64,000 nucleotides of DNA from Telluria beijingensis (GCF_030770395.1 NZ_CP132480.1:4041760-4105759); one strand, 5' to 3'. Positions 37,390-47,039 are shown, numbered from the stretch's first letter. A program made the numbers and translations. The notes: a model not told the origin generated them from the letters alone.

Positions 37390-39039
37390 TCAGCGCAGCC
37401 AGATCGCGATGTCGCGCACGCCTGGCGTGCCACTGCCGATCACCGAGGTGGCGGGCGTCGCCGCGCCGTTCACCGGGGTGCCCGCACCGGTCGTCAAGTT
37501 CACCCGGTACAGCGAACTCGGACCGCCGGCCGTGGTGCGCAGCGCCGCCAGCACCAGGCCATTTTCCCCGCCACCGATATCCATGCCGCCATCGCCCGCC
37601 ACCGTCACGCCCAGCGGGCCGACGTTGACCAGCGTGCCGTCGTTCGGCGGATTCTGCAGCGCCAGCACCGAACTCGCGCTGTCGACGTCGAACAACTGGG
37701 TTGCCGTCGCGTTCGGGATGCTGTTGGTGTAGGCCGCGGCCGTCACGATCGGCGCCACGCCGGCGCGGTTGATATTGCCGTCGGTGGTGGTGGCGCCCGT
37801 ATCGATATTGATGCGCAGGCTCTGGCCGGTATTGCCGATCACGCGCAGGCGGTCGGCCACCGGGTTGAAGTCGACCGCGAACGCCGTGCCCTGCATGCCG
37901 GTGTAGGGCGCGGTGGTGTCGGCCGCATCGGCGCTGAGCGTGGCCTTGACGGTCGCGGCGCCAGTGGCCGGGTCGATCGTGACCAGGCGCGCGGTCGACG
38001 TGAGACCGTACAGCATGCCGTCCTTGGGACGCACGTCGATCCCGACCAGCGTCTCGCCGCCGGCCAGGCCGCTGATCGCAACATTGGTGTCGATCGTGTT
38101 CGGCGACGTCACCTTGAAGCCCAGCAGGCGGTTATCGTCAGACAGCCCCAGCACCACCGGCGCCGCCGCGCCGCGCAGCGCGATGCCGCGGATGTCTTCG
38201 GTCACGCCGACGGCGCCGATCAGGGTGGTCGGGGCGCTGGTCGCGGCCAGGTTCACGCCGTACAGGTTGCGCGCGCCGCCGACCGTGGCAATCATGTAGC
38301 CCATATTGGTGCGCGCATCGATGTCGAAGCCGTTGGCGGCGCCGATGGTGATGCCGAGCGGGACCGGCATGGCCAGCGTGCCGTCGTTGGGCGGGTTCTG
38401 CGTGTACAGCGTCGAGTTGGCGCCGTCGATACCGTATAGCGTGGTGGAACCGGTGCCGGCGAACGAATTGGTATAGGCCGAGGCCGAGATCGCCGTATTC
38501 GCCGCGCCGCCGTTGATGCTGCCGTCGGTGGTGGTGGCGCCGGTGTCGACATTGATGCGCAGGCTCTGGCCGGTATTGCTCACGATGCGCAGGCGGTCGG
38601 CCATCGGGTTGAAGTCGACGCCGAAGCTGGTCCCGGCCAGGGCGGTGAACGGCTGCGTGGTGTCGGCCGCATCGGCCGCCAGGCGCGATTTATTGGTGGC
38701 GGCGCCGGTGGCGGCATCCAGCGTGTACAGGCGGCCGGTCGAACCGACGCCATACAGCATGCCGTCGGCCGGGCGCACATCGATGCCCAGCAGGTTTTCG
38801 CCGCTCTGCAGGCCGGTCACCAGCACATTGCTGCGGATGGTGCCGGGCGTTGCGCGGTCAAACGAGACCAGGCGGTTGCTGGCGGTCAGGGCGACCACGT
38901 CGCCGACGGTCACGGCCGGCGGCGGTGGGGTGGTCGGCGGCGTCACGGTATCGTGGTCGTCGTTGCTGCTGCCGCAGGCGGCCAGGGCGAGGGCGATCGA
39001 AGAAACCAGGATCAGTTTGGCGAAGGGGGCTTGGGTCAT
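37390..39039 (-). CDS. DUF4394 lipoprotein with two repeats of the domain
   Basis: This 549-residue protein has a signal ending in the lipobox LAAC and a Pro/Thr linker. Two copies of the DUF4394 domain follow, at about residues 47-290 and 295-549. The copies share LLGIDVRPADGMLYG/LVGIDVRPKDGMLYG, FGVDFNPMADRLRIVSNTGQSLRINVDTGATTTDG and its counterpart, and a beta-propeller-like rhythm. The family is secreted and of unknown function. The gene is convergent with the sigma/anti-sigma pair and is a candidate regulon member. GAGGA precedes the ATG. Confidence 0.85.
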   Translation of the reverse strand: MTQAPFAKLILVSSIALALAACGSSNDDHDTVTPPTTPPPPAVTVGDVVALTASNRLVSFDRATPGTIRSNVLVTGLQSGENLLGIDVRPADGMLYGVGSTGRLYTLDAATGAATNKSRLAADAADTTQPFTALAGTSFGVDFNPMADRLRIVSNTGQSLRINVDTGATTTDGSINGGAANTAISASAYTNSFAGTGSTTLYGIDGANSTLYTQNPPNDGTLAMPVPLGITIGAANGFDIDARTNMGYMIATVGGARNLYGVNLAATSAPTTLIGAVGVTEDIRGIALRGAAAPVVLGLSDDNRLLGFKVTSPNTIDTNVAISGLAGGETLVGIDVRPKDGMLYGLTSTARLVTIDPATGAATVKATLSADAADTTAPYTGMQGTAFAVDFNPVADRLRVIGNTGQSLRINIDTGATTTDGNINRAGVAPIVTAAAYTNSIPNATATQLFDVDSASSVLALQNPPNDGTLVNVGPLGVTVAGDGGMDIGGGENGLVLAALRTTAGGPSSLYRVNLTTGAGTPVNGAATPATSVIGSGTPGVRDIAIWLR

Positions 39040-39262
39040 GATGTGTCCTCAGTAAGAATTGCTTGTTTGAATTCATTAGGGCGCATCGCGGCCGGGCTGG
39101 CTGCAATGTTGGCGCTTGTACTACTCGCCAGATGCGGGAATGGATGCAGCTTGCGAAAAAATATTTTCAAAAAGCTGAGATATGCATGTATGCAGCATAA
39201 ATGTCTGCTGGACAATTGTTTACGCAAGACATAGGCTGGTCGTTTTCATTGCCGAGACGACC

Positions 39263-40681
39263 ATGCACATGCTGAACCGGACCATCATTGCTGCCGCCTT
39301 GTTCCTGGGCGCAGGCCTGGCGCAAGCGACGGGCTTCACACCCTGCGCCGACGCGGCGAGCGATCCGGCACTGGCCGGCAGCCTGTGCGCGCGCGAGGAA
39401 GTGCCGGGCGATCCATCCGGTTTGTCAGGGGCGCCGGCCAGGCCGATGTCCCTGTTCGTCCGCCAATTCCCCACGCAAGGCACATCGCGCGGCCAGGTGT
39501 GGCTGGTCGCCGGCGGTCCCGGCGAATCGGGCGCCGCGTTCTACGGCATGCTGCCGATCCTGCGCCGCGCCTTCCCCGGCTTCGACCTGGTCATGCCGGA
39601 CCACCGCGGCACCGGCTTCTCGACCCGCATGTGCCCGGTCGAGGAAGCGCCCGATTCGCCCGGCGGCACGGCGCTCGACGGGGCCGAGTGGGGCAGCTGT
39701 TTTGCGCACCTGAACGCGCATCCGGCCTACACCCGCCAGTTCTCGCAAACGAATGCCGCCCACGACCTGAAGCTGCTGCTGGAGCGGACCCCGCACCAGG
39801 GCAAGACTTTTGTGTACGGCGTTTCCTACGGCACCCAGCTGGTGCTGCGCACGATGGCGATGGGGGCAAAGGTGGATGGGGTGGTGCTGGATTCGCTGGT
39901 GCCGTTGCAGGACGACGCCAGCGCCGACCTGAGCCGGCACTCGCTGGTCGCCGACGAGGTCGGGCGCAAACTCCTGGCAGGCTGCGACCGCGGCCGCTGC
40001 GGCCATCGCATCGGCGAACCGATCGAGCCGCTCTACCGGCGGCTGCTGGCGCGCGCCGAGGCCGAGCCAGCGCTGCTGGCGAATGTGCCCGGCAAGAACC
40101 TGAAGCGTTTCTTTGGCAGCCTGTTCGATTTTCCCAAGCTGGCAGCCAGGATTCCCGACATCATCAAGGAGCTCGATGCCGGCCAGGATGCGCAATTGAA
40201 GGCGACGCTGGCCGACTTCCAGCGCGAATACGAGAGCATGGGAAGCTTCCCGCAACGGCCGCCGTCGATGCCGCTGGTGATCCTGATCAGCGGTTCCGAG
40301 AACGATCTGCAGCCACGGCGCACGATGGAAGAGGTGAAGCAGGAAGAGGCGGGGCTGCTGTTCGCGAGCAGCATACCGGGCCACCTGGTCGGCAAGCCGA
40401 TTCCCCTGTATGAACGCGATGAATGGTTCGCGCGCCTGCCGGCTCGCCTGCCGCCGACGCTGGTCCTGCATGGCGACCGCGACGCCAAGACCCATTACGG
40501 CTCCGCCGTGCGCCACATCGAGGCGCTGCGCAAGGCCGGGCCGGTACAGCTGTTTACCAACGAGCTCGGCGGCCATTTCGTGCTGTGGGCCGACGACAAG
40601 TGCACGACGGACGAGGTGATGCAGTTCGTGCTGGGTGACGAGGTCAAGACGCGCTGTGTCGTGATCACTTACAGCCACTAA
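39263..40681 (+). CDS. Secreted alpha/beta hydrolase, peptidase S33 / TAP-like
   Basis: This 472-residue protein has a signal peptide (residues 4-21, cleavage near AQA-TGF). The oxyanion motif GGPGES, nucleophile GVSYGTQ, an Asp in LVLHGDRDAKT and a His in LGGHFVLW complete the hydrolase triad. Several Cys pairs suggest disulfides in the periplasm. It is a paralogue of the hydrolase at 4398-5792 with the same fold. It may be a prolyl or tripeptidyl aminopeptidase or an esterase; sequence alone cannot decide. The ATG at 39263 or 39269 could be used. Confidence 0.85.
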   Translation: MHMLNRTIIAAALFLGAGLAQATGFTPCADAASDPALAGSLCAREEVPGDPSGLSGAPARPMSLFVRQFPTQGTSRGQVWLVAGGPGESGAAFYGMLPILRRAFPGFDLVMPDHRGTGFSTRMCPVEEAPDSPGGTALDGAEWGSCFAHLNAHPAYTRQFSQTNAAHDLKLLLERTPHQGKTFVYGVSYGTQLVLRTMAMGAKVDGVVLDSLVPLQDDASADLSRHSLVADEVGRKLLAGCDRGRCGHRIGEPIEPLYRRLLARAEAEPALLANVPGKNLKRFFGSLFDFPKLAARIPDIIKELDAGQDAQLKATLADFQREYESMGSFPQRPPSMPLVILISGSENDLQPRRTMEEVKQEEAGLLFASSIPGHLVGKPIPLYERDEWFARLPARLPPTLVLHGDRDAKTHYGSAVRHIEALRKAGPVQLFTNELGGHFVLWADDKCTTDEVMQFVLGDEVKTRCVVITYSH

Positions 40682-40690
40682 GGCCACTAA

Positions 40691-41890
40691 TCACGCGGTG
40701 GCGCTGCGCAGGCGCGCCACCAGCGGCGCCAGCACCACCGCCAGCACTGCGAACCCGGCCGCGACATAGCCGACCATGTCCAGGCCAAGCCACGGGATCA
40801 CGGCCCCGCCCAGCATGGCGCCGATCCCGATCCCCGCATTCGCGGCCGACACGTTGGCGGTGCCGGCCAGCGCCTGCGAATGGGTGGCCGACTTCATCAC
40901 CCGCACCTGGCAGATCGGGAACAGGCCGGTATAGGCGATGCCCCACAGCGCCAGCACCGCGCAGAACAGCAATGGGCTGCCGGCCGCCGGCACGCACAAC
41001 GCCATGCCCAGCGCCAGCAGGCCGGCGAAGAGCGCGGTGGCCTTGAGGGGCGCGCGGTCGACGACCTTGCCACCGAGCCAGTTGCCGACCAGGCCGATCG
41101 CGCCGAAGCCCATCAGCCACCAGCCGACATCGACCGGCGCCACGCCGGCGATGCGCTCGAGGATGTCGGCCAGGTAGGTGTAGGCGGTGAACATGGCGGT
41201 GAACACCAGAATCGACAGGGCGACGTTGGCCAGGAAATACGGCTCGCGGAACAGCCGCGCCTGCGAGCGGAAATCCACGCGCTTGGCGCGCGCCACGGCC
41301 GGCATCAGGCGCCACAAGGCGAACGCGATCGCCAGCGACAGGATGGCCAGGATCCAGAACGCGCTGCGCCAGCCGATGCTGTTGGCGGCAAGCGTGCCCA
41401 GCGGGATGCCGAACAGCAGGGCCGCCGAGATGCCGAGGTAGACCTTGGCCACCGCCTGGCCGGCCTTGCCGGGCCCGGCCAGTTCGCCGGCGGTCTCGCT
41501 GGCCGTACCCCAGAACACGGGCAGGGCCAGCGCCGGAATGAAGCGCGCCAGCGCCAGGACCCAGATATTCGAGGCGACCGCCGCCAGGGCATTCGACAGC
41601 GCGAACACGACTAGCACGCCGATGAACAGCGCCTTGCGGTCGAGGTGCGACAGCCAGGCCGTCAGCGGCGGGCCGAACAGCATGACGGTGAACGCGAACA
41701 GCGTGACCAGCTGGCCGGCCAGCGAGATGGAGATGCGGAGGTCGCGCGACAGTGCCGGCAGCAGGCCGACGATCAGGAATTCGGTAGTAACGACCAAAAA
41801 GCCGGCCAGCGCCAGGATGAAGATCGACAGCGAGGCGGAAGGCGATGCCGCCGGCGTCGCTGCCGCGGTGGAACAGGTTGGTGTAGACAT
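40691..41890 (-). CDS. MFS transporter, sugar-efflux/AraJ-like
   Basis: This 399-residue protein has 12 helices with the DHA1-like opening FILALAGFLVVTTEFLIVGLLPALSRDL, seen in AraJ/YdhP/NepI-type efflux proteins, and the loop ALWRLMPAVARAKRVDF. It is transcribed away from the LysR gene at 41996, which most likely regulates it. The exported compound is unknown. Confidence 0.88.
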   Translation of the reverse strand: MSTPTCSTAAATPAASPSASLSIFILALAGFLVVTTEFLIVGLLPALSRDLRISISLAGQLVTLFAFTVMLFGPPLTAWLSHLDRKALFIGVLVVFALSNALAAVASNIWVLALARFIPALALPVFWGTASETAGELAGPGKAGQAVAKVYLGISAALLFGIPLGTLAANSIGWRSAFWILAILSLAIAFALWRLMPAVARAKRVDFRSQARLFREPYFLANVALSILVFTAMFTAYTYLADILERIAGVAPVDVGWWLMGFGAIGLVGNWLGGKVVDRAPLKATALFAGLLALGMALCVPAAGSPLLFCAVLALWGIAYTGLFPICQVRVMKSATHSQALAGTANVSAANAGIGIGAMLGGAVIPWLGLDMVGYVAAGFAVLAVVLAPLVARLRSATA

Positions 41891-41928
41891 AGAGCAGATG
41901 ACGGATTGATCAGGGGCGCCATGGTATT

Positions 41929-41985
41929 GGAAATGGGATTTCCTATCTCAGGTATTTATTCCTATACTTAGCGGAATTCAATTCC
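41929..41985. promoter_or_regulatory. Two palindromes and a promoter between the MFS and LysR genes
   Basis: The perfect palindromes GGAAATGGGATTTCC (41929-41943) and GGAATTCAATTCC (41973-41985) lie between the divergent genes. A candidate LysR-gene promoter, TTCCTA-17-TATACT (41940-41968), runs from inside the first palindrome to just before the second. LysR-type operators commonly look like this (T-N11-A with dyad symmetry). Confidence 0.5.
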
Positions 41986-41995
41986 GGAATCGACG

Positions 41996-42964
41996 ATGCA
42001 GAATAGCGAACGCCTGAAGGGTGTCGATGTGTTCGTGGCCGTGGCCCAGTCGGGCAGCTTCGTGCGCGCGGCCGGGCGCCTCAACCTGACCGGCTCGGCC
42101 GTCGGCAAGGCCATTGCCCGCCTCGAGGCGCGCCTGGGCACGCGCCTGTTCGAGCGCACCACGCGTCGGTTGTGCCTGACCGACGCCGGCACCCGTTTCC
42201 TGGACGCCTGCACCCGGGTGCTGGGCGAACTCGAGGAGGCCGAGCTGGCGCTGCACGCCGAAGGCGCCTTGATTGCCGGGCGCCTGCGCATCGACTTGCC
42301 GGCGACCTATGGCCGGGTGATGGTGCTGCCGGTGCTGGCCGCCTTTTTGCAGCGCTATCCGCGCATCAAACCGGTGGTCTCGTTCACCGACCGCTATGTC
42401 GACGTCATCGGCGAGGGAATCGACGTCACGGTGCGCATCGGCAGTCCGGAAGCCTGGTCGCCGCTGCTGGGCCACCGTTTCGTGGGCCAGGACCAGAAAG
42501 TATTCTGCGCGGCGCCCGGCTACCTGGAGGCGCACGGCGTGCCGGCCTCGCTCGAGGACCTGGACCGGCATGCGGCGATCATGTACGGCAAGGCCGACGG
42601 CACGGTCAGCGCCTGGCTGCTGCGGCATGGCAGCGCCCTGGTCGAGCGGCGCGGCGCCGACGAACGGATCGTGGCGGGCGATGCCGAAGCGCAGGCCGGG
42701 CTGGTCCTGGCGGGCCTGGGCGTGGCGCAGATGTCGACCTGGCTGGTCGGGCGCCAGCTGCGCGATGGCAGCCTGGTGCAGATCCTGCCGCGCCATGCGA
42801 CCGCGGGCCTGCCGATCCACGTGGTGTGGCCGAAGGCGAAGGAAGACGTGCCGCGCGTGCGCGAACTGGTCGAGACCTTGTGCACGGCGCTGGAATGGGA
42901 CAGCCTGAATGCCGGCTGGAACGCACCGCCATTGTCCCGCGGAACGGGCGAAATCGATGCTTGA
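41996..42964 (+). CDS. LysR-family transcriptional regulator
   Basis: This 322-residue protein has an N-terminal winged helix (VFVAVAQSGSFVRAAGRLNLTGSAVGKAIARLEARLGTRLFERTTR) and a C-terminal periplasmic-binding-like effector domain (RIDLPATYGRVMVLPVLAAFLQRYPRIKPVV onward). It probably controls the divergent efflux gene from the shared palindromes and represses its own gene. The ligand is unknown. Confidence 0.92.
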   Translation: MQNSERLKGVDVFVAVAQSGSFVRAAGRLNLTGSAVGKAIARLEARLGTRLFERTTRRLCLTDAGTRFLDACTRVLGELEEAELALHAEGALIAGRLRIDLPATYGRVMVLPVLAAFLQRYPRIKPVVSFTDRYVDVIGEGIDVTVRIGSPEAWSPLLGHRFVGQDQKVFCAAPGYLEAHGVPASLEDLDRHAAIMYGKADGTVSAWLLRHGSALVERRGADERIVAGDAEAQAGLVLAGLGVAQMSTWLVGRQLRDGSLVQILPRHATAGLPIHVVWPKAKEDVPRVRELVETLCTALEWDSLNAGWNAPPLSRGTGEIDA

Positions 42965-43033
42965 TAAATAACGATTCCGTCCTAAGCTGGAAGCCTCCAG
43001 TGGATTTTTCCACGCCTTTTTGAGGAGGTCATC

Positions 43034-43357
43034 ATGCTGCAAACAGCAGAAATCCAGCAACGTTTTAAAAGCGTCCAGCAGGTCGTGAACCAGGCCGAGC
43101 AGGTGTGCCAGAGCGACCAGAGCGTGCCGGGCGAGATCCGCGACTGCATCCACAAGATCGCCGAGCAGGCCGGGCAGGCGCAAAGCGTCATGCAATCGAA
43201 CGACCAGTCGCGCATGATCCAGGCCATCGACGACCTGGAAGCCATGGGCGACGAGGCCAAGCGGGTCTGCACCTCGACCCGTCCGTCACCGCAAGTCCAG
43301 TCGGTCATCGTGCGCGTGCACGACGAGCTGTCGAACCTGAAGCACCAGCTGCACTGA
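43034..43357 (+). CDS. Small helical protein of unknown function
   Basis: This 107-residue protein is predicted to be entirely helical, rich in Gln, with Cys25, Cys39 and Cys79. Heptad-like spacing suggests a coiled coil or small helical bundle. A strong GAGGAGG six bases before the ATG supports translation. It is convergent with the CoA transferase (3 bases between stops). I recognise it only as a conserved unknown of this bacterial group. Confidence 0.75.
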   Translation: MLQTAEIQQRFKSVQQVVNQAEQVCQSDQSVPGEIRDCIHKIAEQAGQAQSVMQSNDQSRMIQAIDDLEAMGDEAKRVCTSTRPSPQVQSVIVRVHDELSNLKHQLH

Positions 43358-43360
43358 TCG

Positions 43361-44611
43361 TCACACCACTCCCTGGTCGCGCAAGGCCGCGATCTCTTCC
43401 TCGCTCCTGCCCAGCACGTCGCGCAACACCTCATGCGTGTGCTGGCCCAGCAGGGGCGGGGCCATCCCGCTCGTCGCCGGCGTGGCCGACATCCGGATCG
43501 GATTGCGCACCAGTTTCACCTGGCCCGCACTCGGATGCGGCAAGTCGATCGCCATCGCGCGCGCCTGCACCTGCTCGTTGGCGAACACTTCGCCGACGTC
43601 GTTGATCGGGCCGCAGGGCACGCCTTTTTCTTCCAGCAGGGCGATCCATTCATCGCGTTTCTTGAGCTTGACCATCTCGGCCAGCAGCGGCACCAGCAGC
43701 TCGCGGTTCTGCACGCGCAGCGGATTGGTGGCGAAGCGCGGGTCGCTGCCCAGTTCGGGCCGCCCGCCGGCCTCGACGAACTTCTGGTACTGGCCGTCGT
43801 TGCCGGTGGCGACGATCAGGTGGCCATCGAGGCAGGCGAAGGTCTGGTAGGGCACGATATTGGCGTGCGCATTGCCCCAGCGCCTGGGCGGCTTGCCGCT
43901 GTTGAGGTAATTGCTGCCGACATTGGCCAGCATCGCCACCTGCGTGTCGAGCAGGGCCATGTCGATGTGCTGGCCTTCGCCCGTGCGGTCGCGATAGGTG
44001 AGGGCGGCCAGCACGGCCACCGTCGCATACATGCCGGTCATGAGGTCGGTCAGCGCCACGCCGGCCTTTTGCGGGCCGCCGCCGGGCAGGTCGTCGCGCT
44101 CGCCGGTGACCGACATCAGGCCGCCCATGCCCTGGATCAGGAAATCATAGCCGGCGCGATGGGCATAGGGGCCGTCCTGGCCGAAGCCGGTGATCGAGCA
44201 GTAGACCAGGTCGGGCTTGATGGCTTTCAGCGATTCGTAGTCGAGGCCGTAGCGCTTGAGGTGGCCGACCTTGAAGTTCTCGAGCACCACGTCGCAATGC
44301 AGCACCAGATCGCGCAGCAGGGCCTGGCCCTCGGCGCTGGCAATATCGACCGTGACCGAGCGCTTGCCGCGGTTGGCCGACAGGTAATAGGCAGCTTCCA
44401 GCGTGTCGTTACCCTGCGCATCCTTCGCATACGGCGGGCCCCAGGCGCGGGTGTCGTCGCCGGCGCCGGGACGCTCGATCTTGATCACGTCGGCGCCGAG
44501 GTCGGCCAGGTTCTGCGAGCACCACGGGCCGGCCAGCACGCGCGACAGGTCGAGCACGCGGATGTGGCCGAGGGCTTTCGGCAGCGCGGAGGAAGGTGAT
44601 GATGGGGTCAT
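43361..44611 (-). CDS. CaiB/BaiF-family (class III) CoA transferase
   Basis: This 416-residue enzyme moves CoA between carboxylic acids in the cytoplasm. Family features include LDLSRVLAGPWCSQNLADLGADVIKIERPG at the N-terminus, NRGKRSVTVDI, and the catalytic Asp in DMALLDTQVAML. The end segment SMAPPLLGQHTHEVL-like (here GMAPPLLGQHTHEVLRDVLG) matches formyl-CoA/succinyl-CoA transferases. The acyl donor and acceptor are unknown. The ATG at 44611 is chosen since the conserved fold begins about 17 residues later; the upstream open frame has no homology. Confidence 0.92.
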   Translation of the reverse strand: MTPSSPSSALPKALGHIRVLDLSRVLAGPWCSQNLADLGADVIKIERPGAGDDTRAWGPPYAKDAQGNDTLEAAYYLSANRGKRSVTVDIASAEGQALLRDLVLHCDVVLENFKVGHLKRYGLDYESLKAIKPDLVYCSITGFGQDGPYAHRAGYDFLIQGMGGLMSVTGERDDLPGGGPQKAGVALTDLMTGMYATVAVLAALTYRDRTGEGQHIDMALLDTQVAMLANVGSNYLNSGKPPRRWGNAHANIVPYQTFACLDGHLIVATGNDGQYQKFVEAGGRPELGSDPRFATNPLRVQNRELLVPLLAEMVKLKKRDEWIALLEEKGVPCGPINDVGEVFANEQVQARAMAIDLPHPSAGQVKLVRNPIRMSATPATSGMAPPLLGQHTHEVLRDVLGRSEEEIAALRDQGVV

Positions 44612-44720
44612 GTCTCGTTCTTCTTGTGGGCTAGCTGGAACGAGAATTATAGCTTTCCACAAGCAAAGCGCTGCCAGCAATGGCCGACCGAAACACTGCG
44701 GTGCCTCGGTCGATGGTAGG

Positions 44721-47039
44721 TCAGGTCCCGGACTGCACGGCAGCGATCGTGTCTGCCTCCGCCTGACTATCGCCCCCCGCCACCTGCCTTCGGCCTTCGG
44801 CCTCCAGTTCGAGCGCGCAGCGCTCGGCCTTCTCCGCATTGCGCAATTCGACATACCGGCGCAGCGCATCGTCCAGCGTCGGCAGCAGCGCACCGCGCTC
44901 GCTGTGCAGCGATGAATACGCCGGCCGCGCCGCCGTGAAGCCGAATTCGGTCGCCGGTTTCGCTTCCAGCGTCGACGCATCGACCCCGACCAGTTCGGCC
45001 GCGCGGCGCGCCAGACCGGCCCAGGTCAGCTCGCCCTTGTTGGCAAGGTGCCAGATGCCGGCCTCGCGATCCACCGCGAGATCCAGGCAGGCGTGCACCA
45101 GGTCGGGCACATAGGTCGGCGAAATGGTCAGGTCGCTGGCGGCCACGAAGGCGTCGCCGCGTTCCAGCGCATCGAGGGCGTGGGTCACGAAGTTGTGCTG
45201 GTCCCACGGCCCGAAGAAGGCACTGGTGCGCACCACCAGCGCGCCCGGGTGGTTGGCCAGTACCGCGCGCTCGGCGTCGAGCTTGCTGCGGCCATAGACG
45301 TTGAGCGGATTGGGCGTATCCGATTCGACGTAGGGGCGCTCGTTGCTGCCATCGAATACCAGGTCGCTCGAGAAGGTGGTCAGGTGGATGCCGTGGCGCG
45401 CGCAGGCCGCGGCCAGGATCGCGGCGCCATGCGTGTTCTCGCGCTGGCAGCGCTCCATCTCGTGCTCGGCGTCGTCGACCCGCACATAGCCGCAGGTATT
45501 CACGACCGCCCAGGGCTTGTGTTGCGCCAGCGCGCGCTCGACCGAGTCGGCGTCGGCGATGTCCATGTCCTGGCGCGACAGCAGGTGATGGGCCAGGTTG
45601 CGCTTGTCACAGATGCGGGCGAAGGCCCGGCCCAGGGTGCCGGTGGCGCCGAGGATCAGGATCGGCGCGGCCTCGGTGCCCACCAGGCGGTGGCCGTCGG
45701 CCGCGATCGAGGTCAGGGCGGCCGGCGTGGCGACCGGCTGCTGGCACAGGAAGCGGCCCGGCCGGCGCCACCAGCCTTGCGCGCGCAGTACCGGGTGCGA
45801 CAGCGGCGCGCCGCTCGACAGTTCGCGCATCATCGCCGCCAGCGCGGTCGGGCGCGGCATGGGCGAACGCACGTCCAGCGGGCCCGGTTCGTAGTAGCCA
45901 CGCTCGACCGTTACCAGGCTGTTCCAGTCGAAGGAGCCGAGCAGGGCCCAGACCGTGACCGCGCGCACGTCGACGCCGTTGTCGCGCGACTGCTGGGCCG
46001 CTTCCCAGATCTCGAGCAGCCAGCGCATCTGGTCTTCGCGGTTGGCGTCGATGTGGGCTTCGGTAATCGCCAGCGGGATGCCATAGCGTTCCCAGATCTC
46101 GGACAGCAGCGGGGCGATGCCCGGCGTCGGCGTGGCCAGCACGCGCGAAGCCTCGATGTCGGCGCAGGGGATGCCGTCGGCCATGCCGCGGTGGTTGGGC
46201 GGGAAGCGCTCCGGGCGGTGATCGAGCCAGCGCTCGCTGGTCACATAGTAGTTGACGCCGATCAGGTCGGGCGGGCAGGGGTTGTCGCGGAACCAGAGGA
46301 TGTCCTCTTGCGTGACACCGGTCTTGAGCAGGTAGTTCCACAGCTTGTGCTCGGGGCCGACCATGCCGCACAGCAGGTCCCAGCCCAGCCAGCGGCGCTC
46401 GTTATAGAACTCGGCCACATGGCCCAGTTCGGGCGTGCTGTAGGTCTTGCCGAGGTCGTCGGTCTGCACCAGTTTTGCGTGCGGGTTGACGGCGCGGATG
46501 GCGCGCATCGCCAGCACGGTGGCGCGGCACTGGTTGAACAGGGCGTCGATGAAGGTGCGGTCGTCGCGGCCATGCGGGTACCAGACGCCATACAGGCCGG
46601 CGAAGCGCGCCGTGGTGCAGATCTCGTTGACCGGGGTATAGAACTCGAGCCACGGATAGCGCGCGGCGACCGCGCCGGCATAGTCGGCCAGTTCTTGTGC
46701 GAAGCCGGGATCGACCAGGCTCGTGTGGCGCGGGCCGCTGCCGTGGTGGATCAGGCCGGCGATCGGGGTGACGCCAGCCTCGCGCAAGGCGGCCAGGCGC
46801 TCGTCCGGCCAGCGCCAGTCGGCCTGTTCGACGCCGTCGGGGGCGGTGCGTTCCCACAGGATGGGGTAGCGGATGGCGCGGATGCCGAGCCCGGCAAAGC
46901 GCGCGATGTCGCAGGCGCGGGCATGGTGGCCGTTGCGGTCCAGCTGGCTGAAATAGGTGTCTTGCACGCGGTTGACCGTGCATTCGAGGCCGCCCCACAA
47001 TTCAAGGGGGTGTGCTGGGCTGTTCGTGCTCTTGTTCAT
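44721..47039 (-). CDS. Fusion of GH1-like glycosidase and RmlD-type dTDP-sugar reductase
   Basis: This 772-residue protein has residues of about 12-410 as a GH1-like TIM barrel: LWGGLECTVNRV at the start, acid/base Glu in YTPVNEICTTARF and nucleophile Glu in LAITEAHID, though GH1 proper has NEP and TENG. Residues of about 465-740 are an RmlD/extended SDR: ILGATGTLGRAF, VVNTCGYVRVDDAE, SSDLVFDG, and the catalytic YGRSK with Tyr and Lys. RmlD reduces dTDP-4-keto-6-deoxy-mannose to dTDP-rhamnose. The pairing of a glycosidase with a sugar-nucleotide enzyme in one chain suggests work on the same glycan. It stands alone, without rml genes nearby. Confidence 0.88.
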   Translation of the reverse strand: MNKSTNSPAHPLELWGGLECTVNRVQDTYFSQLDRNGHHARACDIARFAGLGIRAIRYPILWERTAPDGVEQADWRWPDERLAALREAGVTPIAGLIHHGSGPRHTSLVDPGFAQELADYAGAVAARYPWLEFYTPVNEICTTARFAGLYGVWYPHGRDDRTFIDALFNQCRATVLAMRAIRAVNPHAKLVQTDDLGKTYSTPELGHVAEFYNERRWLGWDLLCGMVGPEHKLWNYLLKTGVTQEDILWFRDNPCPPDLIGVNYYVTSERWLDHRPERFPPNHRGMADGIPCADIEASRVLATPTPGIAPLLSEIWERYGIPLAITEAHIDANREDQMRWLLEIWEAAQQSRDNGVDVRAVTVWALLGSFDWNSLVTVERGYYEPGPLDVRSPMPRPTALAAMMRELSSGAPLSHPVLRAQGWWRRPGRFLCQQPVATPAALTSIAADGHRLVGTEAAPILILGATGTLGRAFARICDKRNLAHHLLSRQDMDIADADSVERALAQHKPWAVVNTCGYVRVDDAEHEMERCQRENTHGAAILAAACARHGIHLTTFSSDLVFDGSNERPYVESDTPNPLNVYGRSKLDAERAVLANHPGALVVRTSAFFGPWDQHNFVTHALDALERGDAFVAASDLTISPTYVPDLVHACLDLAVDREAGIWHLANKGELTWAGLARRAAELVGVDASTLEAKPATEFGFTAARPAYSSLHSERGALLPTLDDALRRYVELRNAEKAERCALELEAEGRRQVAGGDSQAEADTIAAVQSGT

